From positions 1 through 8,476 of the forward strand of contig CAZDYP010000197.1 of assembly GCA_964509505.1 (NCBI GenBank): a stretch of DNA of 8,476 nucleotides, read 5' to 3'. Under the pieces are notes generated by a model. It ran no database searches and was not told the DNA's origin. It worked only from the letters and a program-made list of their open reading frames with translations. This stretch comes from CAZDYP01 sp964509505. GTDB lineage: Bacteria > Chloroflexota > Anaerolineae > JACRMK01. This document shows, one piece after another, positions 1-6,831 of this stretch. The position numbers and the translations under genes were made by a program. How positions within the stretch are numbered: the first letter of the stretch is position 1; every line of letters starts with the position of its first letter.

Positions 1-2
1 AT

Positions 3-1145
3 GGGTTAAGCGCGTTCACGCAAGACTTTCGCGCATTGTTACAACAAACGGCGCAGGCGTGCGTCTTGGAAGATGGGCAGTGGGTGATTCCGAGCCAACC
101 CTACGCCAACTATTTTTTCGTGCGTGATTCGTTCTGGCTATTGGCTGCATTGCACGATCGGCGACTGTCGTCTATCGCCGTCAAGCGCTTTCATGGCCTG
201 CAGGCGACAAAATCCAATGGACAAGTTGGCACGGCGCTCTATCGCGTGCCGGGCGCGCCGCCTTACGCGCCAGACACGCCTGCGCCAGCTCACGATGATG
301 AAAGCACGTTGTTATACATTTTGCACAATTACTTGCTCTATCGCTTGCAAGGTGAGATTGAGCATCCTTCACTGGAACGCGCTTACACCTTCCTCTTGTC
401 GAAGCTACATTTTGGCGGGTACGTGACGATGGGCGACCAACACTCAGCGCAGCAGGTGAACACGCTGGGCGCATATCATTATTGGGCAGATACATTTCGT
501 CCGGCAGGCAAGCCACAAGCCACACCCGAAATCATCACGTACAATCAAGGCTTGTTATGTGTGGCGCTGCGTTGCTTGGAAGCGATGGGCGTCAACATAC
601 ATCGGGAGGTGCGTGAACAAGCCGAACGCTTTTATGCCAACGTCGTGAACCCTGCCGATGGACGCACATTGCCGCAACGCGCAGGCTCGACCGTCATGGA
701 CGTTTCATCATTGATTGGCGAAGCGTTGTCGTTGTATTGGTTCGACACGCCGTTGTTGAGTGATGAGCGTGTCCGTGCGACGTTGGAACATTTCGCTCCA
801 GTGCGATATCCCAACGGCGATTTTCTCGGTTTCAAGGTCATTAGCGATTTCGATGGCTCGTATCGTCCACAGCGCGAGTTCATTCACCCGGAGCTCAATC
901 TAGCGGGCCATTATCACAACGGCGGCAGTTGGCTGTTGTACGATGCGCTCGCGCTCTACGTCGGCATGCGCCATCACACGCCAGGGGCGACGGAGTTGTT
1001 TTTGCGTCGTTTGCAATCGGAAGTGAAACACAGCCGCGCCTCGCACGAGTTCATCATCACTCACCCCGCACACTTAGGCGACACCGCAAGCGAACGCGCA
1101 GGTTATGGTTGGAATGCGTTCGTGTGGAGATTATTGCCAGCATGA
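3..1145 (+). CDS. Six-hairpin (alpha/alpha toroid) glycosidase-like protein, 5' partial
   Basis: The frame is open to the left edge of the window, so the true start lies upstream; the TTG at 36 is only the first internal start-like codon. Residue numbers here count from that TTG (369 residues to the stop). The sequence resembles the six-hairpin glycosidase superfamily (GH15/GH63/GH65-like or amylo-alpha-1,6-glucosidase-like). Visible landmarks are VRDSFW (about 29-34), NGQVGTAL (61-68), DDEST (87-91), TYNQGLL (168-174), GHYHNGGSW (291-299), HEF (337-339) and YGWNAF (357-362). The same ordered landmarks recur in the next gene, so the two are probably distant paralogues. No signal peptide or membrane segment is visible in the part present, though the N-terminus is missing. 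The next gene follows on the same strand and may be co-transcribed. The role, hydrolysis or phosphorolysis of a glucan or glycoside, is inferred; substrate and exact family cannot be read from the sequence. Confidence 0.72.
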   Translation, partial: GLSAFTQDFRALLQQTAQACVLEDGQWVIPSQPYANYFFVRDSFWLLAALHDRRLSSIAVKRFHGLQATKSNGQVGTALYRVPGAPPYAPDTPAPAHDDESTLLYILHNYLLYRLQGEIEHPSLERAYTFLLSKLHFGGYVTMGDQHSAQQVNTLGAYHYWADTFRPAGKPQATPEIITYNQGLLCVALRCLEAMGVNIHREVREQAERFYANVVNPADGRTLPQRAGSTVMDVSSLIGEALSLYWFDTPLLSDERVRATLEHFAPVRYPNGDFLGFKVISDFDGSYRPQREFIHPELNLAGHYHNGGSWLLYDALALYVGMRHHTPGATELFLRRLQSEVKHSRASHEFIITHPAHLGDTASERAGYGWNAFVWRLLPA

Positions 1146-1171
1146 GACCCGCAAGGTTAGCATCCTGACAG

Positions 1172-1185
1172 CGCCGTTCGCGGCG
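1172..1185 (+). other. Small stem-loop with TTCG tetraloop between the glycosidase genes
   Basis: CGCCG and CGGCG form a perfect five-base-pair stem around TTCG, a very stable RNA tetraloop. It lies between the stop of the first gene (1145) and the preferred start of the second (1225). No T-tract follows, so it is not a standard terminator. It could be chance in GC-rich DNA, and it would be coding if the ATG at 1105 were used. Confidence 0.3.
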
Positions 1186-1215
1186 TCGAAGGGCGCGCAC
1201 CTCGCAGGTCTTGTC

Positions 1216-1219
1216 GGAG
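1216..1219 (+). promoter_or_regulatory. Putative ribosome binding site (GGAG) for the TTG start at 1225
   Basis: GGAG sits five bases before TTG at 1225. This is the best Shine-Dalgarno match near the start of the second glycosidase gene. The competing ATG at 1105 has only a weak GCAGG two bases before it and lies inside the preceding gene. Confidence 0.45.
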
Positions 1220-1224
1220 TTACT

Positions 1225-3024
1225 TTGACCCAACGCAACATTCGTTTCGCGCGGTTCGCGCGCAAACGCTTTCAGTACACGACGGCGCAAGCCATCATCC
1301 TCGCTTTTGCCCTCACATGCTTTGGTTGCTATGGGTGTGTGTTAGTCCTCGATAGGTGGTCGCCTGAATTACCATTCGTGAGCGATTGGGTCGCGGAGAT
1401 CTTAGGCACGGCCCCCGCAGCCCCCCCACGTCGCGCCATACGCACACCGATTCCACCGTTGGTCAGTCAACCACTGCCCGCACCGCGCCCGTTGCTCACA
1501 CCCCAAATTAGCGAACCATTGCCTGCGCCTCTTTCGACGGCGACCAAAACGCCCATGCCGACCTTCACGCCGGGGCCCGCCGACCCCCTGCAGATGTTTC
1601 GCGCGTCGGACGAGTTCATCAATCATGCGAAAGATGAGGCGCTGCGCATCATCTCATATAACCTGATGGATGGCGACAAGCCGCAAGGTCCACCACGCGC
1701 GCACTCGGCGGGGCCGGGCTACGATGCGCCGTGGATTCGTGATTCGTTTGCATGGGGCATGATTCCGTTTGATGTCTATCCGCAGCTGATACCCTACACG
1801 AACAGCGAGATTCGCTATTGGCTGAACACTCAGCGCAACAATGGGCAGCTCGCGACGGTGTTGTTATCGGGCTATTACGACGAGACCTCCATTATGATTA
1901 GCGCGGTGTTGGAAGCGTATCTCATCACGGGCGACAAGCGCGCGCTGGCAGAACGCGCACCCGCGTTACGCCGCGCGTGGGCGTGGCTGCGCGGCTACGT
2001 CAACAGCCAACAAAGTCAACGCTTGATTTATGTGCCGCTGATTTTGCAATCGGCGTTGCCCAACGAGCCGCCCGTCGCCGCCGATTGGGCGGATCAAGTC
2101 GCGCGGCGCGGCTTCGCCGGACAAGTGAACATGCTGTGGTATCGCGCGACGCAAAGCATGGCGTTGATGGAAGCGACCTTAGGCAACGCGACTGCTGCCG
2201 AGCAATATCGGCAATTCGCCGCAGGCATCAAGTCTGACATCAACCGCATCTTGTGGACGACGCAAGCACCGCACGCGCGCAACGCACCCGCCGTTGGTGA
2301 ATTCGGACATTATCGCAGTTGGATTCCTGCTGACCGCGATTACTTTGAGCTCGACACAAACATGCAAGCGATTGTCTATGGCATCGCGGACACATCACAA
2401 ACGACTAGCATCATCTCATTTATACGTGACCATGCCGATTACCTGCTCGGTCCGCAGCAAGGCGCACCACCGCCGGCGAAAACCGTGTATGGCGATTACG
2501 ACCCACGCGACTACGCGCTGGTGCAGCACAAATTGCGCGACGGCGAATATCACAATGCGTATTGGTTGCCGATTGGTTCACTGGCAGCGCGAGCCTTCGC
2601 GCGCGCGAACCAACACGACCTGACGCAGCGCACCATCGTCGGCATGGCGAGTGCGTTTCAAGGACAGCTCGCCGATGCGCGTATGGGTTCAGCGTACGAG
2701 TGGTATGGGGCGAATGGGAAGGGCGGCGGCGTGCCTGCCTATCAGTGGTCGGCGCGCACGTTTTTACATGCGTTGTATCGCGCCTACTTGGGCGTCGAGC
2801 CTGATTGGGAAGGACGCACAGTGGAGAACTTGCGCGTCAACCCGACAGTGGGCGGTCTCACGGCGCGCCTCAAACATTTGGGGAAACACCTCACGATACG
2901 CACGCATGGCGAGGGCGCGTATCGTTATGCCATCATCAATGGGCGCACGGAGATTCGGGGCAACGTGATCCCCGCGAACCTGTTGACGGATGGGGGCATA
3001 CTCGATTTGTATTTGGGGCAATAA
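1225..3024 (+). CDS. Membrane-anchored six-hairpin glycosidase-like protein
   Basis: I prefer the TTG at 1225 (599 residues) because GGAG lies five bases upstream and the protein then opens with an Arg/Lys-rich stretch and a hydrophobic segment. An in-frame ATG at 1105 (639 residues) would overlap the previous gene by 41 bases. From the TTG, residues 1-18 are basic and about 20-42 form a single membrane anchor with N-in topology expected. Residues about 60-125 are a Pro/Ala/Thr-rich stalk, and the rest is an (alpha/alpha)6-barrel catalytic-type domain outside the membrane. Landmarks are WIRDSF (170-175), NNGQLAT (205-211), YYDETS (217-222), WAD (288-290), GEYHNAYWLP (440-449), YEWYG (490-494) and QWSAR (507-511). 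A short C-terminal tail rich in predicted beta strands resembles those of GH65-like enzymes. The shared RDSF, NGQ, DE[ST] and YHN..W landmarks tie it to the gene upstream. It ends three bases from the convergent comB-like gene. The fold call is fairly firm; substrate and catalytic residues are not established. Confidence 0.78.
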   Translation: MTQRNIRFARFARKRFQYTTAQAIILAFALTCFGCYGCVLVLDRWSPELPFVSDWVAEILGTAPAAPPRRAIRTPIPPLVSQPLPAPRPLLTPQISEPLPAPLSTATKTPMPTFTPGPADPLQMFRASDEFINHAKDEALRIISYNLMDGDKPQGPPRAHSAGPGYDAPWIRDSFAWGMIPFDVYPQLIPYTNSEIRYWLNTQRNNGQLATVLLSGYYDETSIMISAVLEAYLITGDKRALAERAPALRRAWAWLRGYVNSQQSQRLIYVPLILQSALPNEPPVAADWADQVARRGFAGQVNMLWYRATQSMALMEATLGNATAAEQYRQFAAGIKSDINRILWTTQAPHARNAPAVGEFGHYRSWIPADRDYFELDTNMQAIVYGIADTSQTTSIISFIRDHADYLLGPQQGAPPPAKTVYGDYDPRDYALVQHKLRDGEYHNAYWLPIGSLAARAFARANQHDLTQRTIVGMASAFQGQLADARMGSAYEWYGANGKGGGVPAYQWSARTFLHALYRAYLGVEPDWEGRTVENLRVNPTVGGLTARLKHLGKHLTIRTHGEGAYRYAIINGRTEIRGNVIPANLLTDGGILDLYLGQ

Positions 3025-3027
3025 CTC

Positions 3028-3729
3028 CTACAACCACACATTCTTCCGCGCCACCAGCAGCCCCTCCTCTTGATGCACGGTCATCACGAAGTCAAACGCA
3101 TCGAAGCGCAGACAATAATCTACGTCGGCGAATGGCGCTTCGGGCGTATTCTTCTCGAAATGCCGGACCGCGGGCGCGTTGCGCGCTTTCTGCAAATAGG
3201 GCGCGCTGTCCACCGGCGCAGCGTTTTGCAACGACGCCGCGAGCCATTCCGCAAACGCTTCATCTTCCATCGTGCGCGCCACGCCGCTATCCCCCATATC
3301 CACAATCGAAACCACTTCGGGATTTTGCCGACGGATGTAGTTGGCAATCGCGCTCGCGCACACGAAGTTGCCTAGCACGATTTCGGTGGCATGCTTGGCG
3401 TGGACCACGCCTTGTGTGCCTGCGCTGGTGCGTTGAATGAACGGCTTGCCTATGAAGTCGCGCGGACTCTCGGCGATGTGCGTTGGCGAGTTGTCGAAGT
3501 CGTAGCCCTCGATGTGCCTGCCAAAAATTTCCCCTATCAAAATTGCGTCAGGGTATTTTTGCTTCTTCAGCTCGAAAGCATCTTTGGCTTCGCCAATCAA
3601 AACGATTTCGCTCGCGCCGCGCGCCAACGCATACGCGGCGCAGGTGCAAGCGCGATACACGTCAATGATGACGGTCAGACCGCGCGCTTCTTTCGCGCCA
3701 TTGATCAGACTGAGACGGACGATTTGCAT
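3028..3729 (-). CDS. comB: ComB-family protein (2-phosphosulfolactate phosphatase-like)
   Basis: The 233-residue protein has the ComB family hallmarks: VIIDVYRA (about 20-27), LIGE (64-67), FDNSP (78-82), RTSAGTQG (100-107) and EDEAFAEWL (155-163). Length fits the family. Characterised ComB is a Mg2+-dependent cytosolic phosphatase that converts (2R)-phospho-3-sulfolactate to sulfolactate in coenzyme M synthesis. Bacterial homologues without coenzyme M genes nearby are common and their substrate is uncertain. No comA, comC, comD or comE is visible here, so a role in coenzyme M synthesis is not supported by context. The ATG is the last codon before the assembly gap, with one base left over. 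It fits the usual short lead before the IDV.RA motif, but its upstream signals are unseen. It converges on the membrane-anchored glycosidase gene with only three bases between stop codons, leaving no room for a separate terminator. Confidence 0.85.
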   Translation of the reverse strand: MQIVRLSLINGAKEARGLTVIIDVYRACTCAAYALARGASEIVLIGEAKDAFELKKQKYPDAILIGEIFGRHIEGYDFDNSPTHIAESPRDFIGKPFIQRTSAGTQGVVHAKHATEIVLGNFVCASAIANYIRRQNPEVVSIVDMGDSGVARTMEDEAFAEWLAASLQNAAPVDSAPYLQKARNAPAVRHFEKNTPEAPFADVDYCLRFDAFDFVMTVHQEEGLLVARKNVWL

Positions 3730-3730
3730 G

Positions 3731-3830
3731 NNNNNNNNNNNNNNNNNNNNNNNNNNNNNNNNNNNNNNNNNNNNNNNNNNNNNNNNNNNNNNNNNNNNNN
3801 NNNNNNNNNNNNNNNNNNNNNNNNNNNNNN
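3731..3830. other. Assembly gap of 100 N
   Basis: This is a run of exactly 100 N, the conventional filler for a scaffold gap of unknown size. It separates the start codon of the comB-like gene (minus strand, ending one base before the gap) from the ATG of the SDR gene (first base after it). The promoter region of both divergent genes is therefore missing, and any open frame read through it is meaningless. Confidence 0.97.
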
Positions 3831-4595
3831 ATGAAACTGCAAGGCAAAGTCGTTATCGTGACGGGCGGCGGCAAAGGCATCGGGCGCGCGACCAGCCTCG
3901 CGTTTGCGCGCGAGGGCGCTGCTGTCACGGTGAACTATTCGCGCTCGGAAAGCGAAGCGAATGCCGTCGTCAACGCGATTACTAACGCGGGCGGGCAAGC
4001 CATCGCCGTGCGCGCTGATGTGAGCCAAGACGCCGAAGCGCGGATGCTCATAGATACAGCGGTGCAGAAGTTTGGACGGCTCGACGTGCTGGTGAATAAC
4101 GCGGGTTGGACGCGGCGCACCCCACACGACCAACTCGACTTGCTCACCGAAGAATTGCTTGACCGTACCATCAACACAAATTTGAAAGGACCGCTCTATT
4201 GCATCCGCGCCGCCGTGCCGCACATGAAAGCAGCGGGCGCGGGACTCATCGTCAACATCACGTCAGTGGCAGGCATCATGGGACAAGGCAGCTCCGTCAT
4301 CTATTGCGGCACGAAGGCGGCGTTAGCGGCGATGAGCAAGTCGCTGGCGCGCGCGCTCGCGCCGACAATTCGCGTGAACTGCGTCGCGCCGGGTTTCGTG
4401 GATACAGGCTTCGTCATGCCGCCGGGCGGCGCGGCGGCAGAGAATGCAGCGAAGCGTGTGCATACCACAGGCATCATGACGCCCGAAGACATCGCAGGCG
4501 CCGTGTTGTTCTTTGCGACCGATGGCGCGCACCTCACCGCCGAAGAGATTGTGGTGGACGGGGGGATTGTGCGACTGGGAGCGAAGATACAGTGA
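3831..4595 (+). CDS. Short-chain dehydrogenase/reductase (SDR), FabG-like
   Basis: This is a complete classical SDR of 254 residues, the usual length. The Rossmann nucleotide-binding motif TGGGKGIG is at 11-18, an acidic ADV at 62-64 and NNAG at 89-92. The catalytic tetrad is N117, S145, Y158 and K162 (Y-x3-K as YCGTK). The NCVAPGFVDT segment at 183-192 and the C-terminal VDGG are also typical. It should be a cytosolic NAD(P)(H)-dependent oxidoreductase acting on a hydroxyl or keto group; 3-oxoacyl-ACP reductase (FabG) is the common default name. The substrate cannot be assigned from sequence alone, and no other fatty-acid genes are present. The start is convincing because MKLQGKVVIVTGG is the normal N-terminus, even though it abuts the gap. 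The TGA stop lies inside the first unit of a heptameric repeat that fills the spacer to the next gene, so the last residues may have been altered by that repeat. Confidence 0.92.
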   Translation: MKLQGKVVIVTGGGKGIGRATSLAFAREGAAVTVNYSRSESEANAVVNAITNAGGQAIAVRADVSQDAEARMLIDTAVQKFGRLDVLVNNAGWTRRTPHDQLDLLTEELLDRTINTNLKGPLYCIRAAVPHMKAAGAGLIVNITSVAGIMGQGSSVIYCGTKAALAAMSKSLARALAPTIRVNCVAPGFVDTGFVMPPGGAAAENAAKRVHTTGIMTPEDIAGAVLFFATDGAHLTAEEIVVDGGIVRLGAKIQ

Positions 4596-4690
4596 ACAGT
4601 GAACAGTAATCAGTGTGAGTCGTTCACCAACAACTGATAACTGCTGACTGATAACTGATGACTGTCACTTCGTCGGCAATCGGCAATTTT
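4592..4690. repeat. Inverted heptameric repeat arrays filling the SDR-cyclase spacer
   Basis: On the plus strand, GTGAACA occurs twice (4592-4605), then GTAATCA (4606-4612). On the minus strand, reading down from 4668, a six-base GTGACA is followed by GTCATCA (4662-4656), GTTATCA (4655-4649), GTCAGCA (4648-4642) and GTTATCA (4641-4635). The outer arms, 4592-4614 and 4647-4668, pair over about 19 of 22 positions with one bulge, so a long hairpin is possible. A further direct pair of CGGCAAT lies at 4674-4687. The repeat runs from the SDR stop codon almost to the cyclase ATG, leaving no clear Shine-Dalgarno for that gene. The hairpin could slow or stop transcription leaving the SDR gene, but there is no U-tract. 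Confidence 0.75.
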
Positions 4691-4692
4691 CC

Positions 4693-6831
4693 ATGAATGC
4701 CTTGAGCGCTTATATCCCCCAAGACCGTCGTTACGCATTGGCGCGCGGCGAGACGTTGCCTGACTGCACGCGCGGCTCCGCGCTGTTTGCGGACATCTCT
4801 GGCTTCACACCGCTCACCGAACAACTCACCCGTGAGCTTGGCACGCGGCGCGGCGCGGAAGAACTCACGCGACACATCAATGTCGTGTACGACGCGCTCA
4901 TCGCGGAAGTCGAGCGTCAGGGTGGCAGCGTCATCTCGTTTGCGGGCGACGCGATCACATGCTGGTTCGCAAATAGCGCATGGCAAATAGCAAATGGCCG
5001 CGTAGCGTGGCGAATGGCTGATGGCGAACAACCACAGCCACTATCCGCTATCGGCTATCCGCTATCAGCCAATCGCGCGGTGTTGTGCGCGCTCGCCATG
5101 CAAGCCGCCATGTGCGCGTTCCCCGAGCTCACGCTGAAGGTGGCGGTGACGACGGGCGCGGCGCGGCGCTTCGTCGTCGGTGACCCAAACATTCAACTGC
5201 TGGATGCGCTCGCAGGCGCAACGGTCGCACGGCTCGCTGTCGCCGAGCATCTCGCGCAGAGAGGCGAAGTCATCGCCGATGAGCCAACCGTCGAGGCGTG
5301 TAGGGAGGCGTTGAGCCTCAATGAGTGGCGTGTGGACGCAGAAACGCAACAACGCTTCGCGGTCATCGCGTCGTCGTCTGCCACGTTTGAATTATCGTCT
5401 ATCACTACTGCAACGACGGAGTTGCCCGACGAGGTGGTGCGCGCGTGGGTGTTGCCTGCGGTGTATGAGCGCGAGCAAAGCGGACACGGCGCGTTCCTAA
5501 CCGAATTGCGTCCTGCCATCGCGCTGTTCGTGCGCTTTGCAGGGATTGATTACGATGGCGACGAAGTGGCGGGCGCAAAATTGGATACGTTCATGCGGCG
5601 TGCGCAAACCATTATCACGCGCTATGGGAGTGTATTGTCTCAGTTCGTCATTGGCGACAAGGGCAGCTACTTGCTGGCGATTTTCGGCGCACCCATCGCG
5701 CACGAAGACGATGCGCGGCGCGCCATTCATGCGGCTTTGGCATTGTGTGAGCTGCCACGTGAGCTGCCGTTTGTGCAGGCGGTGCATAGCGGTCTCAGTC
5801 AAGGCATTATGCGCGCGGGGACGTATGGCAGCACGACGCGTTGTGTGTATAGCGTGCAAGGCGATGAGGTGAATCTGTCGGCGCGGTTAATGTCCATGGC
5901 GATGGTCGGTGAAATTTTGGTGAGTGGACGGGTGCAGCAGTTGACAGGACAAGTGTTCACCTTTGAGCCGCGCCCGCCGTTACCGCTGAAAGGCAAAGCC
6001 GAATCCTTGCCCGTCTTCGCGGTGACAAGCGAAAGGAAACAACGCGCCATCCGTTTGCAAGAACCAACATACACGCTGCCGATGGTGGGACGGCAAAGCG
6101 AACTGCAAATCATTAACGACAAATTAGATTTGTCGTTGCAAGGCAAGTCGCAAGTCATCGGCATCATCGCGGAAGCGGGCATGGGCAAGTCCCGCCTCGT
6201 CGCGGAAGTGATTCGCGCGGCGCGCAAAAAGGGCTTCGCGGGTTATGGCGGCGTGTGTCAATCCGATGCGATCAACACGCCGTATCAGGCGTGGAAGGCG
6301 ATTGGGGCGGCGTTCTTTGATGTGGACCCGTCTGCGCCGTTGCGAAAACAAATCCGTTCGCTTGAAAATGAAATCGAAGACCGCACGCCTGAACGCCTGC
6401 GAGCGATGCCATTGTTGGGCGCCCTATTGAATCTCGACATTCCCGACAATGATTTTACGAAACCGCTTGAACCGCAATATCGCCAGAGCGCACTGCGGGC
6501 GTTGCTGGAAGACTGTCTGCGCGCGACGGCAAAGGATGAACCGCTCTTGATTGTCATCGAAGACCTACACTGGATTGACGCGCTCTCGCATGACCTGCTG
6601 GAAGAACTGGCGCGTGCGTTGACCGATTGCCCTATCTGCTTTGTGCTGACTTATCGCCCACCGCAGTTGCAACGCCTGCCAGCCCCGCGCCTTGAAGCCC
6701 TGCCGAACTTCACCAAAATTCCATTGAGCGAACTGAATGCGTCCGAAGCCGCGCAAGCCATCCGCGCCAAACTGGCGCAGTTGTATCTGCACGCAGCGGC
6801 GCAGTGCCGCCCATCCTCGTGGAAAAATTGA
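4693..6831 (+). CDS. Adenylate/guanylate cyclase and ATPase protein, N-terminal piece (frameshifted)
   Basis: This 712-residue frame is the front part of a larger signalling protein. Residues about 26-200 are a class III cyclase homology domain with FADISGFT (metal Asp D34) and FAGDA (D86). Residues about 93-127 are an unusual insert coded by heptameric repeats. Residues about 272-445 are a second cyclase-like domain: GDKGSYLLAIFGAP (321-334), YGSTTRCVYSVQGDEVNLSARL (in part, about 378-399), but R281 stands where the first metal Asp is expected. From 464 (MVGRQSEL) a STAND/AAA-type ATPase begins, with a P-loop AEAGMGKS (493-500) and Walker B LLIVIEDLHW (618-627). The frame then breaks: residues after about 703 are out of frame and stop at a TGA whose last base begins an ATG in the downstream frame. 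A cytosolic protein making a cyclic nucleotide under ATPase/TPR control is the family expectation; activity here is unproven. Confidence 0.88.
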   Translation: MNALSAYIPQDRRYALARGETLPDCTRGSALFADISGFTPLTEQLTRELGTRRGAEELTRHINVVYDALIAEVERQGGSVISFAGDAITCWFANSAWQIANGRVAWRMADGEQPQPLSAIGYPLSANRAVLCALAMQAAMCAFPELTLKVAVTTGAARRFVVGDPNIQLLDALAGATVARLAVAEHLAQRGEVIADEPTVEACREALSLNEWRVDAETQQRFAVIASSSATFELSSITTATTELPDEVVRAWVLPAVYEREQSGHGAFLTELRPAIALFVRFAGIDYDGDEVAGAKLDTFMRRAQTIITRYGSVLSQFVIGDKGSYLLAIFGAPIAHEDDARRAIHAALALCELPRELPFVQAVHSGLSQGIMRAGTYGSTTRCVYSVQGDEVNLSARLMSMAMVGEILVSGRVQQLTGQVFTFEPRPPLPLKGKAESLPVFAVTSERKQRAIRLQEPTYTLPMVGRQSELQIINDKLDLSLQGKSQVIGIIAEAGMGKSRLVAEVIRAARKKGFAGYGGVCQSDAINTPYQAWKAIGAAFFDVDPSAPLRKQIRSLENEIEDRTPERLRAMPLLGALLNLDIPDNDFTKPLEPQYRQSALRALLEDCLRATAKDEPLLIVIEDLHWIDALSHDLLEELARALTDCPICFVLTYRPPQLQRLPAPRLEALPNFTKIPLSELNASEAAQAIRAKLAQLYLHAAAQCRPSSWKN
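4969..5073. repeat. Heptameric inverted repeat array inside the first cyclase domain
   Basis: The plus strand carries units of the form GC-N-N-A-T-R: GCAAATA at 4969 and 4983, GCAAATG at 4990, GCGAATG at 5010 and GCTGATG at 5017. The minus strand between 5070 and 5041 carries GCTGATA, GCGGATA, GCCGATA and GCGGATA in tandem. Arms 5010-5025 and 5061-5076 are reverse complements at 14 of 16 positions. The stretch is translated as residues 93-127 of the cyclase, between the conserved GDA..WF and the RAV..ALAMQ helix, where relatives normally have only a short loop. Exact insertion ends are an estimate. Confidence 0.7.

Noticed and set aside
1..9. ATG at the first base as a gene start
   Set aside because: It is followed by a single codon and then TAA; the real gene is open in another frame from the window edge.
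1421..1427. Run of seven C in the stalk of the anchored glycosidase as a phase-variation switch
   Set aside because: The tract is short for slippage switching and lies in a proline-coding, C-rich stretch where such runs arise naturally.
4624..5031. Antisense open frame over the cyclase start
   Set aside because: It overlaps a clear cyclase domain, has no recognisable family features and is kept open by GC-rich codon bias and the repeats. The same applies to the other long antisense frames.
6821..6831. Programmed -1 frameshift at the A5 run
   Set aside because: Five A residues do not make a canonical X XXY YYZ slippery heptamer in the upstream frame, and family sequence is already lost before this point, at about 6801. 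A simple missing base fits better.
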